A stretch of DNA of 64,000 nt. It comes from Flavobacterium flabelliforme. GTDB lineage: Bacteria > Bacteroidota > Bacteroidia > Flavobacteriales > Flavobacteriaceae. The position numbers and the translations under genes are program-made. Location of the stretch: contig NZ_JAGFBU010000006.1 of the NCBI RefSeq assembly GCF_017948675.1, positions 1 to 64,000 on the forward strand, read 5' to 3'. This document shows positions 56,149 through 63,685 of this stretch, in pieces; the stretch's first letter is position 1; every line of letters starts with the position of its first letter. A model generated the notes under the pieces. The model saw nothing but the letters and a program-made list of their open reading frames with translations. It was not told the DNA's origin and made no database searches.

Positions 56149-56559
56149 TTAAAAAGCGATATCTGCAAGTGTGTTACTCTCTAATATTTTTAAAGTGTTA
56201 TCGCGTACTTCTATCATTAATTTTCGAACAGCACAATTTAATTCCTCCTTGCAATCATCACATTTCTCATAGAAATTGTGACTGGCACACGGCAAAAGTG
56301 CGATAGGTCCTTCTAGAATGCGATAAACATGCGCCATATTGATTTCTTTAGGATCTTTGATTAAGTAATAACCTCCTCCTTTTCCTTTTTTGGCACCTAA
56401 AAAACCAGAATTTCGCAATAACAATAAAATACTTTCTAAAAATTTCAACGAAATATTTTCACTCTTAGCTATTTCAGCAATTTGTACTGGTGTATTGTCT
56501 TCTTGGCGAGCCAAAAAAGTCATTGCTTTTATTCCGTATTTTGTTTTTTTAGAGAGCAT
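56149..56559 (-). CDS. Rrf2-family transcriptional regulator
   Basis: A 136-residue winged-helix regulator with the KKTKYGIKAMTFLAR start and a helix-turn-helix near 25-55 (IAEIAKSENISLKFLESILLLLR). The Cys residues in LLPCASHNFYEKCDDC and ELNCAVRK (about 90-115) match the position where Rrf2 proteins bind a [2Fe-2S] or similar cluster. The start at 56559 (MLSKK) is preferred to one 9 bp upstream. Its place between cys and met genes suggests control of sulfur genes, which is inference. Confidence 0.88.
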   Translation of the reverse strand: MLSKKTKYGIKAMTFLARQEDNTPVQIAEIAKSENISLKFLESILLLLRNSGFLGAKKGKGGGYYLIKDPKEINMAHVYRILEGPIALLPCASHNFYEKCDDCKEELNCAVRKLMIEVRDNTLKILESNTLADIAF

Positions 56560-56639
56560 AATTACCAATTTGGATTTAAGAATGATGATTAACGATTTTT
56601 GATTTTAAAAAAATCATCAACTGTTTTAAATTCGAACAC

Positions 56640-56674
56640 CAAATTTACAATCTTTTTTTACGACAATCATCAAA
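56640..56674 (-). promoter_or_regulatory. Promoter of the Rrf2 regulator
   Basis: Minus strand TTTG (56674-56671), a 23-base spacer, and TAAATTTG (56647-56640). The start codon is at 56559. Confidence 0.55.
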
Positions 56675-56703
56675 TCTAAATTCAAAAAATGCAACCTTAA
56701 AAT

Positions 56704-57876
56704 CTAGGATAATGCTTGCTGTAAATCGGCTATTACATCCTTTACGGTTTCTAATCCTACGGAAACGCGGACTAAACCATCCGTGATGCTTACTGCCAAA
56801 CGTTCCTCTACGGATAATTTACTATGAGTTGTAGAGGCGGGATGCGTAACAATAGTTCTTGTATCGCCTAAATTAGGAGACAAAGAACATAGTTTTATTT
56901 TATCCAGAAAAGTTCTTCCTGCTTCTAATCCGCCTTTGATTTCGAATGCTACGATATTTCCACCTAAACTCATTTGTTTTTTAGCAATGTCATATTGTGG
57001 ATGTGATTTTAAAAACGGGTATTTCACCTGTTTCACTTTAGGATGATTTTCTAGAAACTCGGCGACTTGAAGTGCATTTTGGCAATGTTTCTCGACACGA
57101 ACGGCCAATGTTTCTAAACTTTTAGACAAAACCCATGCATTAAATGGGGATAATGCAGGACCTGTAAGTCGGGAAAACAAATAAATTTCTTTGATTAAAT
57201 CAGTATTCCCAACAGTAACTCCTCCTAATACTCTTCCTTGTCCATCAATTAATTTAGTAGCAGAATGCACCACTAAATGTGCACCCCACTTTATAGGTTG
57301 CTGAATATAAGGGGTTGCAAAACAGTTGTCGATAATCAAAATCAAATTGTATTTTTTAGCAATTGCTCCCAATAATTCCAAATCAATAATATCAACTGCT
57401 GGATTCGTAGGCGATTCCGCAAAAAGAATCTTGGTATTTGGTTTAATAAAACTCTCGATAGTTTCCGGTTTATTGATGTCAAAATACGAAGTTTCGATAT
57501 TCCATTTAGGAAAGTATTTCATAAAAAGCGAATGTGTAGCGCCAAAAACACTACTGGCTGATACAATATGATCTCCTGATTTTAACAAAGCTGCAAAAGT
57601 AGAATACACCGCTGCCATTCCAGATGCAAAAGCAAAACCTGCCTCAGCACCTTCCATTTTACAAATTTTATCAACAAATTCGTTGGTATTTGGGTTACTG
57701 TAACGGCTGTAAATATTTCTCTCTTTTTCTTCGGCAAAAGAGGCTCTCATATCTTCGGCATCTTCAAAAACAAAGCTGGAGGTTAAATATAAAGGCACTG
57801 AATGTTCCAAATATTGTGTTCTTTCTAATTGATTGCGTATTGCTTGGGTTTCAAACCCGAATTCTTGATCGTTCAT
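56704..57876 (-). CDS. metZ: O-succinylhomoserine/O-acetylhomoserine sulfhydrylase, MetZ type
   Basis: A 390-residue Cys/Met-metabolism PLP enzyme. PLP lysine in VVHSATKLIDGQGRV (about 205), YSRYSNPNT near 56 and SPFNAWVLSKSLETL near 240 mark the sulfhydrylase/gamma-synthase family. It would make homocysteine from sulfide and the activated homoserine produced by the fusion protein upstream, or serve as a transsulfuration enzyme. A second relative is cut off at the window end (63686). Confidence 0.9.
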   Translation of the reverse strand: MNDQEFGFETQAIRNQLERTQYLEHSVPLYLTSSFVFEDAEDMRASFAEEKERNIYSRYSNPNTNEFVDKICKMEGAEAGFAFASGMAAVYSTFAALLKSGDHIVSASSVFGATHSLFMKYFPKWNIETSYFDINKPETIESFIKPNTKILFAESPTNPAVDIIDLELLGAIAKKYNLILIIDNCFATPYIQQPIKWGAHLVVHSATKLIDGQGRVLGGVTVGNTDLIKEIYLFSRLTGPALSPFNAWVLSKSLETLAVRVEKHCQNALQVAEFLENHPKVKQVKYPFLKSHPQYDIAKKQMSLGGNIVAFEIKGGLEAGRTFLDKIKLCSLSPNLGDTRTIVTHPASTTHSKLSVEERLAVSITDGLVRVSVGLETVKDVIADLQQALS

Positions 57877-57890
57877 AAAAGTTCTATTAT

Positions 57891-57933
57891 CCCCACCCCA
57901 GCCCTTCCGCCGCGGCGGAGAGGGAGCCTGGCT
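57891..57933. repeat. GC-rich palindromic repeat (family B), metZ-osmC spacer
   Basis: CCCCACCCCAGCCCTTCCGC followed by CGCGGCGGAGAGGGAGCC, a strong hairpin between the metZ start and osmC stop. Confidence 0.7.
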
Positions 57934-57965
57934 AGAGCATTATTATTTAAAAAATCAGCAATTAT

Positions 57966-58418
57966 TTATAAGTTGCTTGTTCCCCCTTCGGGGGTTAGGG
58001 GGATTCCATTCAAAACTACTTTGTAATTTACTGTAGCTGTTGGCTCTAATGTTTTAGAAACGGAACAATACTTCTCAAAAGAAAGTTGTGCGGCTCTCGC
58101 TGCTTTTTCTGGATTAATTTCGCCTTCTAAATAAAAAACAACATGAATATCTTTAAAAGGTTTTGCCTCTCCTATTTGAACTCTTTCGCCATCAACCTCT
58201 GCTTTGAAAGAAGTAATTTCTTGACGTTGCTTTTTTAGAATCGAAATCATATCAATGGCGCTACATCCAGCTACTCCCATTAACACTAATTCCATAGGAC
58301 TTGCTCCCATATCATTTCCTCCAAACTCAGGACGACTGTCTACGTTTACTATGTGTCCACGTTCGTTTTTTAATTCGAAATGGAAATTGTCATTTACTCT
58401 ATTTAATGTTACTTTCAT
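57966..58418 (-). CDS. OsmC-family peroxiredoxin-like protein
   Basis: A 150-residue OsmC fold protein. The catalytic cysteine pair includes Cys52 in VAGCSAIDMISIL, with the second near the C-terminal KYCSVSKTLE. The family reduces organic hydroperoxides. The last 13 residues (IPLTPEGGTSNL) are encoded by a family B repeat (57981-58005), so the original protein probably ended earlier. It lies between the metX-thrA and metZ genes. Confidence 0.85.
   Translation of the reverse strand: MKVTLNRVNDNFHFELKNERGHIVNVDSRPEFGGNDMGASPMELVLMGVAGCSAIDMISILKKQRQEITSFKAEVDGERVQIGEAKPFKDIHVVFYLEGEINPEKAARAAQLSFEKYCSVSKTLEPTATVNYKVVLNGIPLTPEGGTSNL
57981..58005. repeat. GC-rich palindromic repeat (family B) inside the osmC 3-prime end
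   Basis: TCCCCCTTCGGGGGTTAGGG followed by GGATTC; on the minus strand it is in frame with osmC and forms its C-terminal tail. Confidence 0.65.
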
Positions 58419-58422
58419 AATA

Positions 58423-58466
58423 TCCCCTCCCCAACCCTCCCCGAAGGGGAGGGAGCCAAGACCGGA
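58423..58466. repeat. GC-rich palindromic repeat (family B), osmC-thrA spacer
   Basis: TCCCCTCCCCAACCCTCCCC followed by GAAGGGGAGGGAGCC, a near-perfect hairpin between the two genes. Confidence 0.75.
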
Positions 58467-58501
58467 GGTATGTCCTTTTTATATTATTTATATTTTCTTT
58501 A

Positions 58502-58528
58502 TTCCCCCTTCGGGGGTAAGGGGGATTT
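58502..58528. repeat. GC-rich palindromic repeat (family B) next to the metX-thrA stop
   Basis: TTCCCCCTTCGGGGGTAAGG followed by GGGATTT; it touches the stop codon of the fusion gene. Confidence 0.7.
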
Positions 58529-61500
58529 TACCCTTTATCCGACAATCTCAAAATATCTCCAAAAACTCCTCTTGCTGTTACCGCTGATCCAGCGCCCGCT
58601 CCTTGAATTACTATTGGTCGATCTCCGTAGGACTCTGTGTAAATCTCGAAGAAAGAATCAGAACCTTTCAATCCTCCTAGCGCAGTATCTGAAGGAACTG
58701 AAACTAATTTCACTTCTAGTATTCCTTTATCATGCTGCAAATCTCCAGACAATTCGCCTATATATCTTAAGACATGATTCGGTTTTTGGTCTGCTTTTAT
58801 TTTGTCATAAATAGGATCAAATTCCTTAAGCTTTGTTAAAAAATCAGCAACATCACCTTCACGTAAATGTTCTGGAATAAGATTTTGAATCTTAATTTCT
58901 TCAAATTCATTTTGCAAATCTAGTTCTCTTGCTAAAATCAATAATTTTCTTCCTACGTCATTACCGCACAAATCTTCTCTTGGATCTGGCTCCGTGTAAC
59001 CGTTGTCAATTGCTTCTTTTAGAATTTCGCTAAAAGGCGCATCTTTTGCAGAGAAATTATTGAATAAATAGCTCAAAGTTCCAGAGAAAACCCCTTTAAT
59101 TTTAGTAATATTTTCTCCTGAAAGATGCAGTAATTTTATCGTATCAATCAATGGTAATCCAGCACCTACATTGGTTTCATACAAATAGTTCTTTTGGTTA
59201 TCTGCTAATGATTTTCTTAAGTCTTTATAAAAACCATAACTTAATGTGTTTGCTACTTTATTTGAAGAAATTAAATCGAAGCTGCTTTCCACCAGCGGAA
59301 TATAGTTTTCAACAAATGCAGCACTCGCTGTATTATCGATGGCAATTAAATTTTCTAAATGATGTTCGTTTGCATAAGCAATAACGTCTTCCATCGTATA
59401 AGGAATTCCTTGATCTTGAATTTGATTTTTCCACTGTAAAGAAACTCCGTTTTTATCTAAAAGAATTTTTTTAGAATTGGCAATGGCAAAAACATTTAGT
59501 TTAATATGTTTTCTTTTATCAATTGCTTCAGCAGACTCTAAAATTTGATTAATCAAAGTTCCTCCCACTAGCCCATGTCCAAAAACAGCAATGTTGATTT
59601 TTTTTGAAACTCCAAAAATCTCACCGTGAATGACATTTAAGGCTTTATAAAGTTCGGTTTTTTTAACCACTAAACTCACGTTTTTACCCGTAACCGTATT
59701 ATTAAAAAGTATAGGAATAATTTTATTTTTAATTAAAGCAGTATACGGTTTATGAAACGTACTTAAATCTTGGCCAATAATTGAAATTACCGAAACATTA
59801 TCAGTCACCGTAATTTTATTCACATCTTTAGAATAGAAATCATTTTCAAATTCTTTTTCTAATTCGATCATTGCTCTTGTGGCTTTATCAGCTGCAACCA
59901 CTAATCCAATTCCTCTTTCTGATGAACCTTGTGAAATGATACTTACACTGATATCATTATCGCCCATTACTTTAAAAATACGAGCATCTACACCTGTTTT
60001 TCCTAACAGTCCTCTTCCTTCAAGATTCACTAAAGCTACATTCTCTAAAACGGAAAGTGTTTTTATTCCCGCTCCTGCAGCATTAGCCGTAATGAGTGTT
60101 CCTTTATTTTCGTGATTAAACGTATTTAATATACGAAGCGGAATATTTTTTTCTAATAAAGGAATGATAGTTTTAGCATGCAGAATAGTTGCGCCAAAAT
60201 TAGCCAACTCATTTGCTTCATTAAAAGTCAAGTGATCTATTTTTTTGGCATCCAGTACTAAATCTGGATTGGCAGTGTATATTCCGTCAACATGTGTGAA
60301 GTTCTGAAGTTCTTCCGCATTAATGAAATTTGCTATTAGTGAAGCTGTGTAATTACTTCCATTTCTACCTAAAGTAGTAGTTTCATTTTTGGTGTTCGCA
60401 CCAATAAAACCTGTAATTACTAAAACGGCGTCTTCATTTTCTTTAAAAATCTGGATGATATTCTTTTTCGATGCCCCTTCTATAGGTTGAGCATCGCCAA
60501 AATTCGAGTCTGTAACTATCAATTCACGGGTATCGGCAAATTTTGCAAGAATACCTCTTTCGTTTAGTAAGAAGACGAGTAATTTAGCCGAAAGCACTTC
60601 ACCTTGTGCCAAAATTTGATCTTGAATTTTAGTACTGTAATCGCCTATCAAACTCACTCCTTCAAAAAGTTTGTCTAATTTTTCAAATTCAACAGAGAAA
60701 TCAATTGATTCAAATCCATCTTTTTGATATTTTTTAAAACTCTCTAAAAGTGGTTTGTAATTACCATTTTTCACCGCAATTGTTAAAATATCATCGAGTT
60801 CATCAGTGGCTTTTCCTCTTGCGGATACAACAACAGCAACTTTTTCTTCTTGCTTTATTTTACTTTCAATAATATTTAGAACCGTATTAATCCCTTCACC
60901 ATTTGCTAAAGATTTTCCGCCAAATTTCAGTACTTTCATTTGTTTTTTATTTTTGAAGACTACTTCTAATAAATTGTCTAATTGTTCATATTCTATCAAG
61001 AAAGCATCATGTCCGTGATGCGAGTCAATCTCGCTATAGAATACATTGTTTTTAAATTTTTTGATATCGTTGTATGTTTCTTTATTCTCCTTTGCCGTAA
61101 AAAACAAGTCAGAGTTGATTCCTACTATATAAATATTGGCATCAACTTTAGAAATAAGAGATTCAAAAGATTCTCTATTCCGAGTGATATCAATGGTTTT
61201 TAATAATTGATTCATCATCTTGTAGGCCGATAACTGAAATCTTTTTTCCAATTTTTCTCCGTGATAATTCAACCAACTCTCCACTTGAAAAGTTTCGAGT
61301 TGCACATTGATATCTCGATTAAATTTTTCCTTAAAGGATTCAGGAGTTCGGTAACACAACATTGCGTGAATGCGTGCATCTTCTATAGGTTTTTTAGAAT
61401 TATTTAAGATTTGCTCTTGCAAATAACAGTTAGCAATCAACCAATCGGTAGCCTTCCAATCGGTAGCAATGGGAATGAAATTTTGAGTTAATTTAGGCTC

Positions 61501-61914
61501 TAAGGCCAAAATTTCCCAACCTATTCCTCCACCTATTGATCCACCGATAAGCGCAAAAAGTTGATCAACTTTTAGCACACGAAGTCCTTCCAGAAAAATT
61601 TTAGCAATATCTCTTGCAATAAAATCCTTGTAATTGTCGATGGTAGCTGAATTAAAACCATTGCCTGGAACATCAAAAGCGATGATGGTATATTTTCGGG
61701 TATCAATTGTTTTATCAACGCCTACTATTTCGTTCCACCAACCAGCTTCACCAATAACTTGTGAGTTTCCAGTTAAAGCATGATTAATTAAAATTATGGG
61801 AGCAGAATGCAAATCGGCGCCAAAAATCTGATAGCTTAAATTTAGGGTAGCATAGAAAGCACCATTATGAGTGGTGAAATCTTGTAATTTAATTAATGAA
61901 GGTTTATTTTCCAA
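58528..61914 (-). CDS. thrA: MetX-like acyltransferase fused to aspartokinase-homoserine dehydrogenase (trifunctional)
   Basis: The protein is about 1128 residues from the TTG at 61914. Residues 1-325 are an alpha/beta hydrolase of the MetX family: NHALTGN near 45, nucleophile Ser126 in GGSIGGGIGW, acid Asp269 in INSDLF and His302 in HGHDAF. From residue 326 (MKVLKFGGKS) follow aspartokinase, two ACT segments and homoserine dehydrogenase (GHGLVGGTLINQIL, VFSGTLSYLFNNF, EPDPREDLCGNDVGRKLLI). It would make homoserine from aspartate and then its acyl ester, so one protein spans three steps. The frame stays open to 62025, but that part lies inside the riboswitch, so 61914 is the better start. Confidence 0.88.
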   Translation of the reverse strand: MENKPSLIKLQDFTTHNGAFYATLNLSYQIFGADLHSAPIILINHALTGNSQVIGEAGWWNEIVGVDKTIDTRKYTIIAFDVPGNGFNSATIDNYKDFIARDIAKIFLEGLRVLKVDQLFALIGGSIGGGIGWEILALEPKLTQNFIPIATDWKATDWLIANCYLQEQILNNSKKPIEDARIHAMLCYRTPESFKEKFNRDINVQLETFQVESWLNYHGEKLEKRFQLSAYKMMNQLLKTIDITRNRESFESLISKVDANIYIVGINSDLFFTAKENKETYNDIKKFKNNVFYSEIDSHHGHDAFLIEYEQLDNLLEVVFKNKKQMKVLKFGGKSLANGEGINTVLNIIESKIKQEEKVAVVVSARGKATDELDDILTIAVKNGNYKPLLESFKKYQKDGFESIDFSVEFEKLDKLFEGVSLIGDYSTKIQDQILAQGEVLSAKLLVFLLNERGILAKFADTRELIVTDSNFGDAQPIEGASKKNIIQIFKENEDAVLVITGFIGANTKNETTTLGRNGSNYTASLIANFINAEELQNFTHVDGIYTANPDLVLDAKKIDHLTFNEANELANFGATILHAKTIIPLLEKNIPLRILNTFNHENKGTLITANAAGAGIKTLSVLENVALVNLEGRGLLGKTGVDARIFKVMGDNDISVSIISQGSSERGIGLVVAADKATRAMIELEKEFENDFYSKDVNKITVTDNVSVISIIGQDLSTFHKPYTALIKNKIIPILFNNTVTGKNVSLVVKKTELYKALNVIHGEIFGVSKKINIAVFGHGLVGGTLINQILESAEAIDKRKHIKLNVFAIANSKKILLDKNGVSLQWKNQIQDQGIPYTMEDVIAYANEHHLENLIAIDNTASAAFVENYIPLVESSFDLISSNKVANTLSYGFYKDLRKSLADNQKNYLYETNVGAGLPLIDTIKLLHLSGENITKIKGVFSGTLSYLFNNFSAKDAPFSEILKEAIDNGYTEPDPREDLCGNDVGRKLLILARELDLQNEFEEIKIQNLIPEHLREGDVADFLTKLKEFDPIYDKIKADQKPNHVLRYIGELSGDLQHDKGILEVKLVSVPSDTALGGLKGSDSFFEIYTESYGDRPIVIQGAGAGSAVTARGVFGDILRLSDKG

Positions 61915-61999
61915 TTTCAAATCTTTTATGATTTTTGATTTGTGTCTGGAAATATTAGAAAGAAAGCTAGAATATTGGGTATCTAGACGAATTCTTAGT

Positions 62000-62118
62000 G
62001 TTATCTTTCCTAGCAACTGAAACAAATTCAGTTCAAGGTAGAATGCAGCACCTTCTCCGATAAATCGAAGGGTTGCTAAGGCTTCATCGGGTCTAATCCC
62101 TCTGCCTTTCTTTATAAC
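62000..62118 (-). ncRNA. SAM-I riboswitch upstream of metX-thrA
   Basis: On the minus strand it has the S-box core: GAAAGGCAGAGGGATTAGAC, GATGAAGCCTTAGCAACCC and AAGGTGCTGCATTCTACC. P1 pairs GTTAT (62118-62114) with ATAAC near 62000-62005. P4 is the AACTGAA/TTTCAGTT hairpin. SAM binding should lower the fusion gene, and so also homoserine and methionine synthesis. The aptamer contains the upstream TTG at 62025, which rules that codon out as start. Confidence 0.9.
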
Positions 62119-62147
62119 ATTTCAATACAAGTGTGAACTTAAAGCAG

Positions 62148-62179
62148 CAAATTAACTGCTATTATTTTTAAAAACCAAA
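62148..62179 (-). promoter_or_regulatory. Promoter of the metX-thrA riboswitch transcript
   Basis: Minus strand TTTG (62179-62176), a 20-base spacer and TTAATTTG (62155-62148), one base off TAnnTTTG. The metH riboswitch promoter has the same spacing and the same TTAnTTTG box. Confidence 0.55.
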
Positions 62180-62318
62180 TTTTCGTGTCTTTTGATTTTT
62201 ATAAGAAAAATAAAAGCAAAGTGTTAAACTTATAAATTAAAAGTAAAACTATACTATATCAGAGTAACACTTTGCATTTTTTTGTATCATCAGATAATGG
62301 AAATTACTTTCCCATTTC

Positions 62319-62528
62319 CTAAATAAACAACGCTTCATTCTCTTTTGAATACATTAAAAAAAGTAATGAATCTGTCACTTTATTTTGTGGCAAAGCATCA
62401 TTTTTTGAAAATTCAAATCTCGAATCGATTAGTTCATTGATAAAGTCGTTCCCCTTTACTGTTTTATTTCTGAAATTAATACTTTTTAATAACTGAAATG
62501 TTTTTGCAAAATACTTAGTTGCACTCAT
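62319..62528 (-). CDS. Small protein of unknown function
   Basis: A 69-residue charged protein (SATKYFAKTFQLLKSINFRN near the start, NEALFI at the end) with no membrane segment or known motif. It is preceded by a Rho-independent terminator at 62617-62650 and a possible leader peptide. I do not recognise it. Confidence that it is a gene is moderate because it is short. Confidence 0.5.
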   Translation of the reverse strand: MSATKYFAKTFQLLKSINFRNKTVKGNDFINELIDSRFEFSKNDALPQNKVTDSLLFLMYSKENEALFI

Positions 62529-62616
62529 AATTTAATAATTGTTTAGGTTTATAAAATTCTTTTTTGTTCTTATTGTTGTTATACTATCTTAGTTTTCAAA
62601 TACTACTAAAAAAACA

Positions 62617-62650
62617 AAAACCCTTTTAGATGACTATCCAAAAGGGTTTT
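62617..62650 (-). terminator. Strong terminator before the 69-residue gene
   Basis: Minus strand AAAACCCTTTT/AAAAGGGTTTT with a GAT/ATC extension and a T-rich tail (TTTTTGTTTTTTT). It lies 30 nt after the 29-codon frame. Confidence 0.8.
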
Positions 62651-62680
62651 AAGTTATATATCAAACTTATACTTTTGGAA

Positions 62681-62770
62681 TCAACAGTCATGCATGCATA
62701 AAATGGTAAACACCACAACTACATTGGTGACTTTTACGGTATTTATTGTCTTGATTATTAGTTTTTTCAT
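62681..62770 (-). CDS. Val/Thr/Ile-rich leader-like peptide
   Basis: A 29-codon frame: MKKLIIKTINTVKVTN, then four Val codons in a row, then FTILCMHDC and TGA. It has 6 Val, 4 Thr and 4 Ile. TCCAAAAG two bases after its stop (minus, 62679-62672) is an exact complement of CTTTTGGA in the terminator arm (62644-62637). The layout equals an attenuator. The opposite strand has an equally short frame, so the call is tentative. Confidence 0.45.
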   Translation of the reverse strand: MKKLIIKTINTVKVTNVVVVFTILCMHDC

Positions 62771-62818
62771 CTATTTCCGATTCTATTATAAATCAATTTA
62801 ATTTTGGATGCTCATAAA

Positions 62819-62848
62819 AAAAGCCTCCCTATCATGGGAAGCTTATTT
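62819..62848 (-). terminator. Terminator after the 97-residue gene
   Basis: Minus strand AAGCTTCCC/GGGAGGCTT with one mismatch, then T7. It lies 170 nt beyond the stop of the 97-residue gene. Confidence 0.65.
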
Positions 62849-62955
62849 CTTATAATTTTAATTTAAAATTATGCAATAAACTACCCTCAGGAAATATCCT
62901 GACCGACTTTAAACATAGTGTAAATTGTATATTTCATCTTTATTTTTTTCAAAAT

Positions 62956-62987
62956 CAAATATGCAACTTTTAATTCATATTTCCAAA
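62956..62987 (-). promoter_or_regulatory. Possible promoter of the leader region
   Basis: Minus strand TTTG (62987-62984), a 20-base spacer and CATATTTG (62963-62956), one base off TAnnTTTG. It lies 19 nt before the 16-codon frame. Confidence 0.5.
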
Positions 62988-63020
62988 TAAAAAGACTGGA
63001 TTTCTAATATTAAATAATCG

Positions 63021-63314
63021 TTAACAACCTTCTATTGTTTTCATATTCATCAGTCTTTCAATTTGTTGATCATTCAAACGATTGTATTTGTAGGCCCTGC
63101 TGATTTGCTTTTTAAAAAATTGCCATTTCTGCTGCATATAAGGATATAATGATAATGAATTCATATTCCCCTCGTTTGACTTTTTGTAATGCTTTTTATA
63201 TTCTTTAAAATAATTACAATAATCATCTAAATATTTATCCCATTTTAAATCTCCTGTTTTGTTACTTGTTTTCGATGCTTTTTGCTCCGCTACTAGTATT
63301 TCTCGTGACTCCAT
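63021..63314 (-). CDS. Small charged protein of unknown function
   Basis: A 97-residue protein rich in Lys and Tyr (YLDDYCNYFKEYKKHYKKS) with no signal or membrane helix; helical by appearance. I do not recognise it. It stands between the sulfhydrylase gene at the window end and the leader region, on the same strand. Confidence 0.6.
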   Translation of the reverse strand: MESREILVAEQKASKTSNKTGDLKWDKYLDDYCNYFKEYKKHYKKSNEGNMNSLSLYPYMQQKWQFFKKQISRAYKYNRLNDQQIERLMNMKTIEGC

Positions 63315-63685
63315 AATGAGATTGTTATTTTATTTTAATTTGATTTCTACTTCCAGCTAAAAAACACATCAACATATTGCTTTTCTTTGTTTTTAACTCG
63401 AAGCAAATCTACTGCGTTAATCTGCTAATTATCTTACACAATAAGGATTAATACTTATATAACTTTTTTGTATTCTCACTTCAAAAAATATAAAAGCTTT
63501 ATAGAAACTTCGATTTTTTTCATTGAAACAAAATCTTACTAGAACTCTATCGTTATTCTTCAAAAAAAGATTTAGTTAGAAATATAATTTTTCACAATTA
63601 AAAAACCAAATTTTAATAAAGTTCTTTAATTGTGAAATTACTATTGAATTATGATCATTTTTTAAACTGATTAAAATCATAATCT
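63315..63685. other. Intergenic region with a long inverted repeat
   Basis: 371 bp of AT-rich sequence. TTTCACAATTAAA (63590-63602) pairs with TTTAATTGTGAAA (63625-63637) around a 22-nt loop, a possible terminator for the sulfhydrylase gene. No gene is supported. Confidence 0.5.

Larger units (their letters stand above)
61915..62318 (-). other. Leader region of metX-thrA
   Basis: The 404-bp spacer holds the promoter (62148-62179), SAM-I aptamer (62000-62118) and about 85 nt between aptamer and start codon, which contain short hairpins (for example AAATC/GATTT near the start). No extra gene is supported. Confidence 0.6.
62529..63020 (-). other. Region with two leader-like small frames and two terminators
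   Basis: On the minus strand, in order: a promoter (62956-62987), a 16-codon frame (62887-62937), a terminator (62819-62848), a 29-codon frame (62681-62770) and a strong terminator (62617-62650), followed by the small gene at 62319. The only long open frame is the small gene itself. Confidence 0.5.

Noticed and set aside
61915..62025. N-terminal extension of the metX-thrA frame from a TTG at 62025
   Set aside because: This segment lies inside and just after the SAM-I aptamer, and its translation does not look like MetX sequence. The start at 61914 is preferred.
62703..62801. 32-codon plus-strand frame encoding a hydrophobic peptide (LVTFTVFIVLIISFF) with a TACTTTTG box upstream at 62670
   Set aside because: It overlaps the leader-like minus-strand frame. 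The terminators on both sides have their T runs on the minus strand and no plus-strand gene follows, so the plus frame is more likely a shadow.
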